Below are positions 55,154 to 63,104 of a stretch of 64,000 nt of DNA, piece by piece. A program made the position numbers and the translations under genes. The notes beneath the pieces are model-generated. The model did not search any database, was not told the origin of the DNA, and worked only from the letters and a program-made list of their open reading frames with translations. Location: NCBI RefSeq assembly GCF_027920545.1, contig NZ_CP115859.1, forward strand, positions 806,001-870,000, in the 5' to 3' direction. This stretch comes from Chryseobacterium camelliae (GTDB lineage Bacteria; Bacteroidota; Bacteroidia; Flavobacteriales; Weeksellaceae). The stretch's first letter is position 1; every line of letters begins with the position of its first letter.

Positions 55154-55250
55154 GTTACACAAAGTAACTAATAATAGTTCACTTTTGTATCTTTTGAATT
55201 TAAAAAAGTGGTAACTTTGTAGTAACTTACATTAGTAACATAAAAGTAAC
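55154..55250. promoter_or_regulatory. phased GTAAC/GTTAC motifs in the divergent OYE-HxlR promoter
   Basis: GTAAC or its complement occurs six times. GTTAC at 55154 and GTAAC at 55164 form an inverted pair. An inverted repeat AACTA/TAGTT lies at 55166-55179. GTAAC at 55211, 55222, 55235 and 55246 is spaced 11, 13 and 11 bp. This spacing is close to one helical turn. Candidate operators for the adjacent HxlR protein. Confidence 0.5.
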
Positions 55251-55252
55251 GT

Positions 55253-55642
55253 ATGAAGAAAAATGAATTAATGGCTTACAGTTGCCCTTTAGGAAAAGCC
55301 ATGTCTGCCTTGGGAAGCAAATGGAAACCGATCATTGTATTGGTGATTAAAGACCGAAAATTACGTTTTGGAGAGCTTGCGGTACGAATTAATGTAATTT
55401 CCAGAAAGGTACTCACCGACCAATTGCGTGAAATGGAAGCCGACGGATTGGTCATTCGTGAAGAGTTTAAAGAGATTCCTCCAAGAGTTGAATATTCATT
55501 GACAGAAAAAGGATTGGCACTGTTGCCGATTTTGTACCAATTGGAAGAATGGGAAACCAAATATCACGTGTATGATCCGGAGAAAGAGAAAGATTGTAAA
55601 ACTCTTTTAGAAGGAAAGAAAATAAAAAAGGCTGTTGTTTGA
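55253..55642 (+). CDS. HxlR family transcriptional regulator
   Basis: 129 residues with the HxlR winged-helix pattern: CPLGKAMSALGSKWKPIIVL, FGELAVRINVISRKVLTDQL, REMEADGLVIREEFKEIPPR and YSLTEKGLALLPIL. The N-terminal Cys (in YSCPLGKA) is at the position used as a redox or electrophile sensor in HypR/QorR-type members. Divergent from the OYE reductase, which it probably controls. Confidence 0.94.
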   Translation: MKKNELMAYSCPLGKAMSALGSKWKPIIVLVIKDRKLRFGELAVRINVISRKVLTDQLREMEADGLVIREEFKEIPPRVEYSLTEKGLALLPILYQLEEWETKYHVYDPEKEKDCKTLLEGKKIKKAVV

Positions 55643-55670
55643 TCTTGTAAATTTGATTTTCCAAAGTCAG

Positions 55671-56159
55671 CTATCGACTTTTAAGGAATTTTAATATTGT
55701 GCCTAAATAAATTGGCTTAAAACCTTTTATTACTTTTGTCATCTCCACCGGAATATTCCAATTTAAAATTTGATCTTCCTCAATTTCAAAATCTTCTTGA
55801 GGATTGTAACTAAATACTGATCTTTTAAATTTATTGGATTTGAAAGATTCTATAATTGTTTTCAATAACTGATTAACTTCCAATTCATAAACTTCTAATT
55901 CATTTTCTGCTTTTTCAAGATAATAATCCGGACAAGCTCTCCAAAAAATCATCAAAGCAGTTGCTTTATCACATTTGTTAGAGTTCACAACCCAAAATAA
56001 AACTTCAGCACCATCATCCCAATTATAAATATCTGTAAGATAATGAAGCTCGGCAGAGCTTAATGTCTTAAATTTTTCAAAATCCGGCTTTTTATCTCGA
56101 AAAGACAATTCAAAGAAATTCTCTTTAATAAAATTTTCACGGCTTGGTTTGACAATCAT
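55671..56159 (-). CDS. DUF4274 domain protein
   Basis: 162 residues. The central part (about 35-75: LHYLTDIYNWDDGAEVLFWV, NSNKCDKATALMIFWRACPD) matches the DUF4274 pattern, in which NWDDG and KCDxxTAxxxFW recur. Function unknown. It is convergent with the HxlR gene, with 28 bp between. Confidence 0.75.
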   Translation of the reverse strand: MIVKPSRENFIKENFFELSFRDKKPDFEKFKTLSSAELHYLTDIYNWDDGAEVLFWVVNSNKCDKATALMIFWRACPDYYLEKAENELEVYELEVNQLLKTIIESFKSNKFKRSVFSYNPQEDFEIEEDQILNWNIPVEMTKVIKGFKPIYLGTILKFLKSR

Positions 56160-56211
56160 TGTATTAGTTTTTAGGTTTAACTAATTTACAAATTTTAAGA
56201 CATTCAATAAC

Positions 56212-56243
56212 AAAAAAAACCGCCTCCCAAAAGAAAGCGGTTT
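56212..56243 (-). terminator. intrinsic terminator of the E1 fusion gene
   Basis: The 7-bp stem AAACCGC/GCGGTTT is followed by T-rich sequence on the minus strand. Confidence 0.6.
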
Positions 56244-56265
56244 CAAAATTTATTTAAAATTCCAA

Positions 56266-58698
56266 TTAAAATATCGCAGGATATTTCTGAGGATTTATTT
56301 CATTAAACATCGCATAGATTTTCTCAACCATATCGTCTGCAGATGGTTTAGAGAAATAATCCCCGTCACTTGCATACGCAGGTCTGTGATCATTCGCAGC
56401 GATTGTTAGCGGATCAGAATCCAGGAATCTGAATGCCTTTTGCTTTTCTAAAATCTGTTGCAAAATAAACGCTGAAGTTCCACCTTCTACATCTTCATCA
56501 ATTACAACCAATCTGTTTGTTTTCTTTACAGATTCAGCAATCTCGTTTGTTAAATCGAAAGGAATTAAAGACTGAACATCAATAACTTCTGCAGAAATTC
56601 CTAGTTTTTCTAATTCTTCCGCAGCTTCCATTACAATTCTCCATGTAGAACCGTAAGTTACCAAAGTAACATCCGCTCCCTCTTTTGTTACTTCAATTTT
56701 TCCGACTGGAACCGTGAATTCACCTAAGTTATCAGGCTGTTTTTCTTTTAATCTGTATCCGTTCAGACACTCAACAATCACGGCAGGATCGTCACTTTGA
56801 AGCATTGTATTGTAGAATCCGGCAGCTTTTGTCAGGTTTCTTGGAACCAATACCAAAATTCCTTTAGAAAGGTTCAGAATTCCCGCCATTGGAGAACCTG
56901 AATGCCAAACTCCTTCTAATCTGTGACCTCTTGTTCTGATGATTACCGGCGATTTCTGACCTCCTTTTGTTCTGTATTGAACCGTAGCCAAATCATCGCT
57001 CATTCCTTGTAAACAATATAAGATATAATCTAAATACTGGATTTCAGCAATCGGTCTCAATCCTCTCATTGCCATACCGATACCTTGTCCAAGGATTGTA
57101 GCTTCACGGATTCCCGTATCGGCAACACGAACATCACCATATTTTTCCTGCATTCCTTCAAGTCCCTGGTTTACGTCACCGATATTTCCGGCATCTTCAC
57201 CAAATACTAACGTTTCAGGATATTTTTCGAAAATTTTATCGAAGTTATTTCTTACCACTACTCTTCCGTCTACATCTTCAGAAGCATCAGAATAAATTGG
57301 CTTGATTTCTTGAACGTTTTCAGCTTTCCACTGAGACTGAGAGTATAAATGAGAAGAATAATTGTCTTTCTCAACCTCAAAGATCTCGTTGTATTTCTGC
57401 ATCAGTTGGTTTCTTTCCACAGAATTTGTTCCTCTTGTTGCCAATAAAGATCTTCTTACCAAATGGAACACATCTTTCTTAGCTTTTGAAACTAATTTAT
57501 TGAATTGACTGATATAGTTTTCAATTTCAGCATTTTGTCCTTTCAGATTTTCAACTAAAGGCAACACTGAATGGATTAAATCCGTGATTGTTTTCTGATA
57601 GCTTTCCCAAGCTTGTTTTTGTCCTGCTTTTACAGTCTTTTTAGCTTCTTCATCAATTGCATCTAATTCTTCAGCAGTCGCTAAAACCTCTTCTTTACCA
57701 TCAATTTCGATGGAATAGTTTAAAATCCATTCTTTGAATTTCACTAAACCATCAAACTGAGATTCCCAAGCCAAACGCTCTTCATTTTTATATCTTTCGT
57801 GAGATCCTGAAGTCGAGTGACCTTGAGGCTGCGTCACTTCAATGACGTGAACCACAACCGGTACAGATTCCATTCTTGCAAATTGTTCTGCTCTTGCATA
57901 AGCATCCAATAATGCCGCATAATCCCATGCTTTTACCTGAATAATTTCGCAACCCTGAGCTTCTCCGTCTTTTCTTTGGAAACCGCTCAACATTTCTGCG
58001 ATATCTGCTTTTGCTCTCTGATTTTTTGTAGGAACTGAAATTCCGTAGCCATCATCCCAGATTGAAACAACCATCGGAACCTGAAGTGCACAAGCCGCAT
58101 TCAAAGTCTCCCAGAAATGACCTTCTGCTGTAGAAGCATCCCCGATTGTTCCAAAAGCGATTTCGTTACCGTCTTTTGTGAATTTTTCAGAACCGTCGAA
58201 TTTTACTGATTTATATATTTTTGAAGCCTGAGCCAATCCTAATAATCTTGGCATTTGTCCTGCTGTAGGAGAAATATCCGAAGAAATATTTTTCTGAGCT
58301 GTTAAATCTTTCCAGCTTCCGTCTTCATTCAAACTTCTGGTAGCAAAGTGCCCGTTCATTTGTCTTCCAGCCGATGCAGGCTCTCTTTCAACACTTGTAT
58401 CTGCATACAACTGCGCAAAGAAGCTCTCCACTGTCAGTGCATCTACAGCCAATGCAAAAGTCTGATCTCTATAATATCCTGAACGGAAGTCTCCATTTTT
58501 GAAAACTTTCGCCATTGCAAGCTGAGGAAGCTCCTTACCATCCCCAAAAATACCAAATTTAGCTTTTCCTGTAAGAACTTCTCTTCTTCCCAAATAGGAC
58601 ATTTCACGAGAAATTCTCCCTAACTTGTAATCTTCAAGTATCTGATTTTTAAAATCTTGAAAGGAAATTTGCTGTGTTTCAATATAGGTTGTCTGCAT
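56266..58698 (-). CDS. 2-oxoacid dehydrogenase E1, fused alpha and beta subunits
   Basis: 810 residues from the ATG at 58698; a frame-open TTG at 58704 is not used. The alpha part (about 1-400) has the TPP motif GDASTAEGHFWETLNAACAL and the phosphorylation-loop-like GHSTSGSHERYK. The beta part (about 475-810) has FGEDAGNIGDVNQGLEGMQE and the fold DTGIREATILGQGIGMAMRG. The fused form is typical in Bacteroidota and probably acts on branched-chain or pyruvate-type 2-oxoacids with an E2 and E3 such as lpdA (36248). It stands alone on its transcript. Confidence 0.93.
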   Translation of the reverse strand: MQTTYIETQQISFQDFKNQILEDYKLGRISREMSYLGRREVLTGKAKFGIFGDGKELPQLAMAKVFKNGDFRSGYYRDQTFALAVDALTVESFFAQLYADTSVEREPASAGRQMNGHFATRSLNEDGSWKDLTAQKNISSDISPTAGQMPRLLGLAQASKIYKSVKFDGSEKFTKDGNEIAFGTIGDASTAEGHFWETLNAACALQVPMVVSIWDDGYGISVPTKNQRAKADIAEMLSGFQRKDGEAQGCEIIQVKAWDYAALLDAYARAEQFARMESVPVVVHVIEVTQPQGHSTSGSHERYKNEERLAWESQFDGLVKFKEWILNYSIEIDGKEEVLATAEELDAIDEEAKKTVKAGQKQAWESYQKTITDLIHSVLPLVENLKGQNAEIENYISQFNKLVSKAKKDVFHLVRRSLLATRGTNSVERNQLMQKYNEIFEVEKDNYSSHLYSQSQWKAENVQEIKPIYSDASEDVDGRVVVRNNFDKIFEKYPETLVFGEDAGNIGDVNQGLEGMQEKYGDVRVADTGIREATILGQGIGMAMRGLRPIAEIQYLDYILYCLQGMSDDLATVQYRTKGGQKSPVIIRTRGHRLEGVWHSGSPMAGILNLSKGILVLVPRNLTKAAGFYNTMLQSDDPAVIVECLNGYRLKEKQPDNLGEFTVPVGKIEVTKEGADVTLVTYGSTWRIVMEAAEELEKLGISAEVIDVQSLIPFDLTNEIAESVKKTNRLVVIDEDVEGGTSAFILQQILEKQKAFRFLDSDPLTIAANDHRPAYASDGDYFSKPSADDMVEKIYAMFNEINPQKYPAIF

Positions 58699-58821
58699 AG
58701 CCAAAATATAAAATTTTTAATTCTGAAGTATTTTGCTAATATACACTTTTTAAATTAATTTTAATTTTTATTAATCTTTTTTAAAAATTTGATAATAAAA
58801 AAAATTGTGTTTATTTTGGAA

Positions 58822-58829
58822 TAAATTTG
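58822..58829 (+). promoter_or_regulatory. -7 box TAAATTTG of the 58835 gene
   Basis: Ends 6 nt before the ATG at 58835, so the mRNA would be leaderless or nearly so. A TTG lies 14 nt upstream of the box, a short spacing. Confidence 0.45.
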
Positions 58830-58834
58830 TACAG

Positions 58835-59127
58835 ATGGAAAAAAGTCGACTCATATCTTGAATGCATCGAGCAATCTTTTAGGGTTTTCATTACTGATTA
58901 TAACCTCATTAAAAATCTCTAAAATAAGTCACAATACGCATTTAGACGAATTTGCAGGAGTGGCATGCATCTGTTTTGCATTCAGCTGCTTCTTTTCATT
59001 TTTATCAATCAGAACAGTGAATGAAAACCGAGGAAACAAGTTTGAAACTATTGCGGATTATTTATTTTTAACCGCTTTATTTTGCATTATTTTAGCTGTT
59101 ATTATTGTAACAATGAGAATTATTTAA
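58835..59127 (+). pseudogene. small membrane protein with likely 1-nt loss at its 5' end
   Basis: The intact frame starts at a TTG (58858, 89 residues). An ATG at 58835 lies just after a -7 box but is out of frame. Adding one A to the A6 run after ATGG joins them (MEKKSTHILNASSNLL), giving about 97 residues. The protein has about three membrane helices (LGFSLLIITSLKI, GVACICFAFSCFFSFL, FLTALFCIILAVIIVTM). Without the added base the TTG may still start translation. Its stop abuts the ispB stop, convergent. Confidence 0.6.
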
Positions 59128-60105
59128 TTAAAATTTTCTCTCAATTACATAGTCAAGCATAAGGTGCAGTGCTTTTTTAGGCTCAGAATCAGGGAATTCG
59201 TTAAGAATATCTTTTGCTTTCTGCTGAAAATCTTTCATCACAGAAATAGCATAATCAAGTCCACCTGAGGTTTTCACGAAATTTATCAACTCTTTAACAC
59301 GTTTTTGATCGTTATTATAACGTTTTATGGTATCAAAATAGTATTTTTTATCTTTTTCGTTGGCCGTTTTTAAGGTATGAATTAAAGGAAGCGTCATTTT
59401 TTGTTCCTTAATATCAATTCCGACAGGTTTTCCTATCACATTTGAACTTAAATAATCAAAAAGATCATCTTTAATTTGGAAAGCCATTCCGGTGTATGTT
59501 CCGAAATCCATCATTTTTTTTGCCAAAACTTCATCGGCATTATTAGACAGCACTCCGATTTCACAGCAGGCAGCAATTAAGGTAGCAGTTTTCTGACGGA
59601 TAATTTCATAATAAACATCTTCCGTAATATCCAGTTTTCTTGCTTTTTCCAATTGAAGAAGCTCTCCTTCAGACATCTCACGGATCGTTCTGGAAATCAC
59701 GGCAAGTAAATCGTAATCTTTATGGTCTGTAGAAAGTAATACAGCCTTTGATAACAAAAAGTCTCCAACCAGGACCGCAATTTTATTCTTCCACAACGCA
59801 TTGATCGAAAAGAAATTACGGCGTTTAAAGCTTTCATCCACCACATCATCATGAACCAGAGTCGCCGTGTGGATCAGCTCGATCATAGAAGCCCCACGAT
59901 AGGTTTTCTCATTGACATTTCCAATGAGTTTCGCACACAAGAATACAAACATAGGACGCATCTGCTTCCCTTTTGTTGTAACGATAAAACGAGTGACTTT
60001 ATCCAGTAAAGGTACTTTGCTCTGCATTGATTCATAAAACTTCTGTTCAAAAAGTTTCATTTCCTCATTGATCGGTTGCTTGATTTCTTCTACGATGTTT
60101 GCCAC
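59128..60105 (-). CDS. ispB: polyprenyl diphosphate synthase (octaprenyl type)
   Basis: 325 residues. The first Asp-rich motif is LVHDDVVDE with DDxxD, the second is FQIKDDLFDY. The CLD region and length fit long-chain trans-prenyl diphosphate synthases that make the side chain of menaquinone, the respiratory quinone of this group. Start GTG at 60105; no better ATG lies nearby. The chain length cannot be read reliably from sequence. Confidence 0.92.
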   Translation of the reverse strand: MANIVEEIKQPINEEMKLFEQKFYESMQSKVPLLDKVTRFIVTTKGKQMRPMFVFLCAKLIGNVNEKTYRGASMIELIHTATLVHDDVVDESFKRRNFFSINALWKNKIAVLVGDFLLSKAVLLSTDHKDYDLLAVISRTIREMSEGELLQLEKARKLDITEDVYYEIIRQKTATLIAACCEIGVLSNNADEVLAKKMMDFGTYTGMAFQIKDDLFDYLSSNVIGKPVGIDIKEQKMTLPLIHTLKTANEKDKKYYFDTIKRYNNDQKRVKELINFVKTSGGLDYAISVMKDFQQKAKDILNEFPDSEPKKALHLMLDYVIERKF

Positions 60106-60178
60106 AATCTGCGAATGATGGGTAAATAATTATTAATTCCTCACAAAGATAATTTTTTTCAGTTAATTTTAAGAGAAA

Positions 60179-61075
60179 TTAATCTTTGAGTTTATCTTTT
60201 GGGATAAAATATAAACTTTGTTTTGCCCCTCCCAACGGAGAATGAAACTTTTCCCCCGAAATATAAACACCGGAATCATCCACTGCAATCCCTTCAATCT
60301 GCCCTACTGAAAGAGCACTTCCCAGGTAATAACGTTTGGGATCTTCCTTAAAAAATATTCCCGGTTCCGTTTTTTGGAAAATATTTAAAAAGACTTCTGT
60401 TTTCCTTGTATACCCCACTAAATACAGTTTATTATCAAAATACGCAGCGTCTGTCACAACAAAATTGGTTGTAAAAGATTCTGTTTTTTTAGCTTCCTGC
60501 ATTTCGGAAATTGTGGGATCTATAATATAATGTGTTGTTGATTTTGAGGCCCATTCTTTAGTAAAAAGATGAATTTTTCCTTCTAAATAAATCATCGCTT
60601 CCGCATCAAAATCGGTCTTTAGGTTTTTCGGTGTAAAATCCGTTTGCTCAGGATAGAAAAACGGAATTGAAGTTCCGTCTAAAGTTCTTTCCGAGCCCGG
60701 ATTTATTTCAGTCAGATCTTCATAAGGAATTTTATAAATGGTAAGATCTTTCCTTGCTCCCGTATTATTCCCGAAATCACCCACATAAAAGTTTTCACCG
60801 TCATTCGTCAAAGCTTCCCAATCGGTATTTAATAAATTGGTTTTGAGTATTCGAACAATTTCACCATTATCTTTATTGATTTCAAAAAGATCAGGAGTAT
60901 TTCCGCTGTCATTAAAGGTGTAGAGCCTTCCGTTTAAAATATTCAAACCGGATGTTTCCTGAATTCTTGCATCCAGATAGTTCACTCTGTATTTTTTGAT
61001 TTTCAACAAACCGGACTGCTGAGAAAATACAACCGTGGAAATGGAGAGAGCAATAACGTGGAAAAACTTTTTCAT
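60179..61075 (-). CDS. secreted propeller-like protein of unknown function
   Basis: 298 residues with a signal peptide (MKKFFHVIALSISTVVFSQ). Repeating strand pairs (GRLYTFNDSGNTPDLFEINK, DWEALTNDGENFYVGDFGNN, YLEGKIHLFTKEW, DNKLYLVGYTRKTEV) suggest a beta-propeller. The DWEALTNDGENFYVGDFGNN motif recurs in related secreted Bacteroidota proteins. The promoter box TAATTTTG ends 5 nt upstream of the ATG, inside the end of the broken desaturase frame. Confidence 0.7.
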   Translation of the reverse strand: MKKFFHVIALSISTVVFSQQSGLLKIKKYRVNYLDARIQETSGLNILNGRLYTFNDSGNTPDLFEINKDNGEIVRILKTNLLNTDWEALTNDGENFYVGDFGNNTGARKDLTIYKIPYEDLTEINPGSERTLDGTSIPFFYPEQTDFTPKNLKTDFDAEAMIYLEGKIHLFTKEWASKSTTHYIIDPTISEMQEAKKTESFTTNFVVTDAAYFDNKLYLVGYTRKTEVFLNIFQKTEPGIFFKEDPKRYYLGSALSVGQIEGIAVDDSGVYISGEKFHSPLGGAKQSLYFIPKDKLKD

Positions 61076-61560
61076 GGAGCAAAATTAACTTTTTCTACAA
61101 AATAAGATTCATTATAAAAAGCTAAAGGCGAGAAAAACAAATAACGATACAAAGGCTGGAAAGCAGGGCTTCGGAAACCGGTTGTCAGATTAAAATATTC
61201 AGAATTATGATGCGTAATATGCACCGCCCAAAAAGCTCTGGATTTGTGATCGACCAAATGATGGAAATAATACGCCAGATCTGTCGCCATAAAACACAGC
61301 ACCCAATAATACCATGTACTCATATCAAAATCGAACAGTCAAAAAGAACATGACGCCCATCGCGAAAGCCTTCATCAAAAATCCAAACCAAAGTTCATCA
61401 ATGCAAGATAGATGTTGGTCAATAAATCTTTTCGGCTATACAAATGTACCTGTGCAATACTGCTGTAAATCATTTCTGCCAAAATAACCGCAGCATGAAG
61501 AGGAACAGCCCAAGCATAGATACTTTCCAGTCCATTTTCACTCATAAAATAATCCATCAT
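61072..61560 (-). pseudogene. fatty acid hydroxylase/sterol desaturase family gene, truncated and frameshifted
   Basis: Two frames (61375-61560 and 61072-61323) carry consecutive family segments: PLHAAVILAEMIYSSIAQVH with NIYLALMNFGLDF, then DLAYYFHHLVDHKSRAFWAV with HITHHNSEYFNLTTGF. Reading frames shift at 61376 (T5 run, one T lost) and shift back before 61323. After SPLAF the protein ends in unrelated YNESYFVEKVNFAP, which is the promoter region of the next gene, so about 200 C-terminal residues with later histidines are missing. A dead gene. Confidence 0.88.
61080..61087 (-). promoter_or_regulatory. -7 box TAATTTTG of the 60179 gene
   Basis: On the minus strand it ends 5 nt before the ATG at 61075. 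The mRNA would be leaderless. It coincides with the 3' end of the desaturase remnant. Confidence 0.45.
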
Positions 61561-61632
61561 TTGCTACTGGTTTAGTACAAATTTAGAATTTTAAGAGACC
61601 GTAAAGAATAATTTTTGATTTTTTAATGAAAT

Positions 61633-62667
61633 TTAATCTGTCGTTTTATTGGCAAGCTGTCCGCAAGCTGCATCAATATCTCCTCCACGACTTTTACGGA
61701 TCATAACTGTAATTCCGGCATTTTCCAATTGACGAACATAGTTTTCTTCCGCCTGTTTGTTGCACTGATCGTATTTACCGTCACCAATCGGATTATATTG
61801 AATAAGGTTTACCTTAGAAGGAACCTGTTTACAGTATTTAATTAATGCTTTGATATCTTCGTCGCCATCATTAATCCCTTTCCAGACACAATATTCGAAA
61901 GTAATAACAGAACCTGTTTTTTTATACCAGTATTGAAGTGCTTCCATAATATCCATTAAAGGAAATTTATCGGAGAAAGGCATAATTTCATTCCGTTTGG
62001 ATTCTATGGCAGAATGAAGGGACAATGCCAACTTCACACGCAATTCGTCATCAGCCAGCATTTTAATCATCTTCGGAATACCTGATGTAGAAACGGTGAT
62101 TCTTCTTGGAGACATTCCCAAACCTTCCGGCTGGGTAATTTTTCTGATGGCTTCAACCACATTTTTGTAATTCATCATCGGCTCACCCATTCCCATAAAA
62201 ACAATGTTGGTAAGCGGTCTGTCGAAATACATTTTACTCTGGCTGTCAATAAGAGCAACCTGATCTACGATCTCGGCAACCTCAAGATTTCTCATTCTTT
62301 TCAGTCTCGCTGTTGCGCAAAATTCGCAGTTTAATGAACATCCAACCTGTGATGAAACACAAGCGGTAGTTCTGGTTTCCGTAGGAATTAAAACGGATTC
62401 TACCATTAAGCCGTCATGAAGTTTTACTCCATTTTTAATCGTTCCGTCAGAGCTTTTTTGAAGCAAATCCACTGAAACCGGATTGATGGTATATTCTTCG
62501 GAGATTTTGTCCCGAAGCTGTTTCGAAAGATTCGTCATCTCATCAATCGAATGGAGATTTTTACTCCACAACCAGTCATATACCTGCTTCGCACGAAACG
62601 GTTTTTCTCCCAAAGACACAAAATAGTCTTTAAGCTGGTCTAATGATAAAGTTCTGATATCTTTCAT
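61633..62667 (-). CDS. rlmN: 23S rRNA (adenine2503-C2)-methyltransferase RlmN
   Basis: 344 residues. The radical SAM cluster motif CxxxCxxC is in VGCSLNCEFCATA, followed by NIVFMGMGEPMMNY. It methylates A2503 of 23S rRNA and some tRNAs, and needs a second Cys near the C-terminus, present in DAACGQLA. ATG at 62667. It follows queA and the four-helix gene on the same strand. Confidence 0.96.
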   Translation of the reverse strand: MKDIRTLSLDQLKDYFVSLGEKPFRAKQVYDWLWSKNLHSIDEMTNLSKQLRDKISEEYTINPVSVDLLQKSSDGTIKNGVKLHDGLMVESVLIPTETRTTACVSSQVGCSLNCEFCATARLKRMRNLEVAEIVDQVALIDSQSKMYFDRPLTNIVFMGMGEPMMNYKNVVEAIRKITQPEGLGMSPRRITVSTSGIPKMIKMLADDELRVKLALSLHSAIESKRNEIMPFSDKFPLMDIMEALQYWYKKTGSVITFEYCVWKGINDGDEDIKALIKYCKQVPSKVNLIQYNPIGDGKYDQCNKQAEENYVRQLENAGITVMIRKSRGGDIDAACGQLANKTTD

Positions 62668-62683
62668 ACTATTTAAAGAGCCA

Positions 62684-62715
62684 AGTTAAAAGTAAAAACT
62701 AAAAAGTTTTAAAGT
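62684..62715. repeat. left period-7 repeat arm of the four-helix-bundle cassette
   Basis: Heptamer-like units of consensus AAGTNAA (from 62684) run into the stop codon of the four-helix gene. GTTAAAAGTAAAAA at 62685-62698 is the exact reverse complement of TTTTTACTTTTAAC at 63069-63082 in the right arm. Confidence 0.75.
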
Positions 62716-63056
62716 TTGGTATTATTAACTATTGCAGCTAAAATATTCTTTAATTCAGTACTTTCATTTAATAAAGCTTTGAATTCTTCAGAATCATACC
62801 CTTCTAATTTTTCCAAAATCCGAAGCCAAAAATTACTTTCTCTGGCTTCTCTTAAAGCAATTTTCACTTTATTTTTAAAATCTGCTTTAGAAGATCCGGC
62901 TTGTGATTCTTCATAATTAGCTCCTATTGAAGTCGCTGATTTTCCAAGTTGAAATCTTATTAATTTACTTTCAGGATCATTTGGAAGTGACCTTAAAAAC
63001 TTAAGACAATTCACTCCAAATGTAAAAGTTCTTGTAAGTAGATCATTTTCTTTCAT
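62709..63056 (-). CDS. four-helix-bundle (S23/IVP-type) protein
   Basis: 115 residues with the S23 ribosomal/intervening-sequence protein signature: FTFGVNCLKFLRSLPN, GKSATSIGANYEESQAGSSK, ALREARESNFWLRILEKLEG. These small helical proteins are found in rRNA intervening sequences, linked to diversity-generating retroelements (bAvd) and as lone genes in Bacteroidota. Function unclear. ATG at 63056. It is enclosed by period-7 repeats on both sides and splits rlmN from queA. Confidence 0.93.
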   Translation of the reverse strand: MKENDLLTRTFTFGVNCLKFLRSLPNDPESKLIRFQLGKSATSIGANYEESQAGSSKADFKNKVKIALREARESNFWLRILEKLEGYDSEEFKALLNESTELKNILAAIVNNTKL

Positions 63057-63059
63057 CCT

Positions 63060-63096
63060 GACTTCTACTTTTTACTTTTAACCTAGTTCTTTTTAC
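63060..63096. repeat. right period-7 repeat arm of the four-helix-bundle cassette
   Basis: Units of ACTTTTN type run from 3 nt above the start codon to about 63096. The exact 14-bp inverted match to the left arm lies at 63069-63082. The arm also forms the untranslated leader of the gene. Confidence 0.75.
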
Positions 63097-63104
63097 TTAT
63101 TTTA

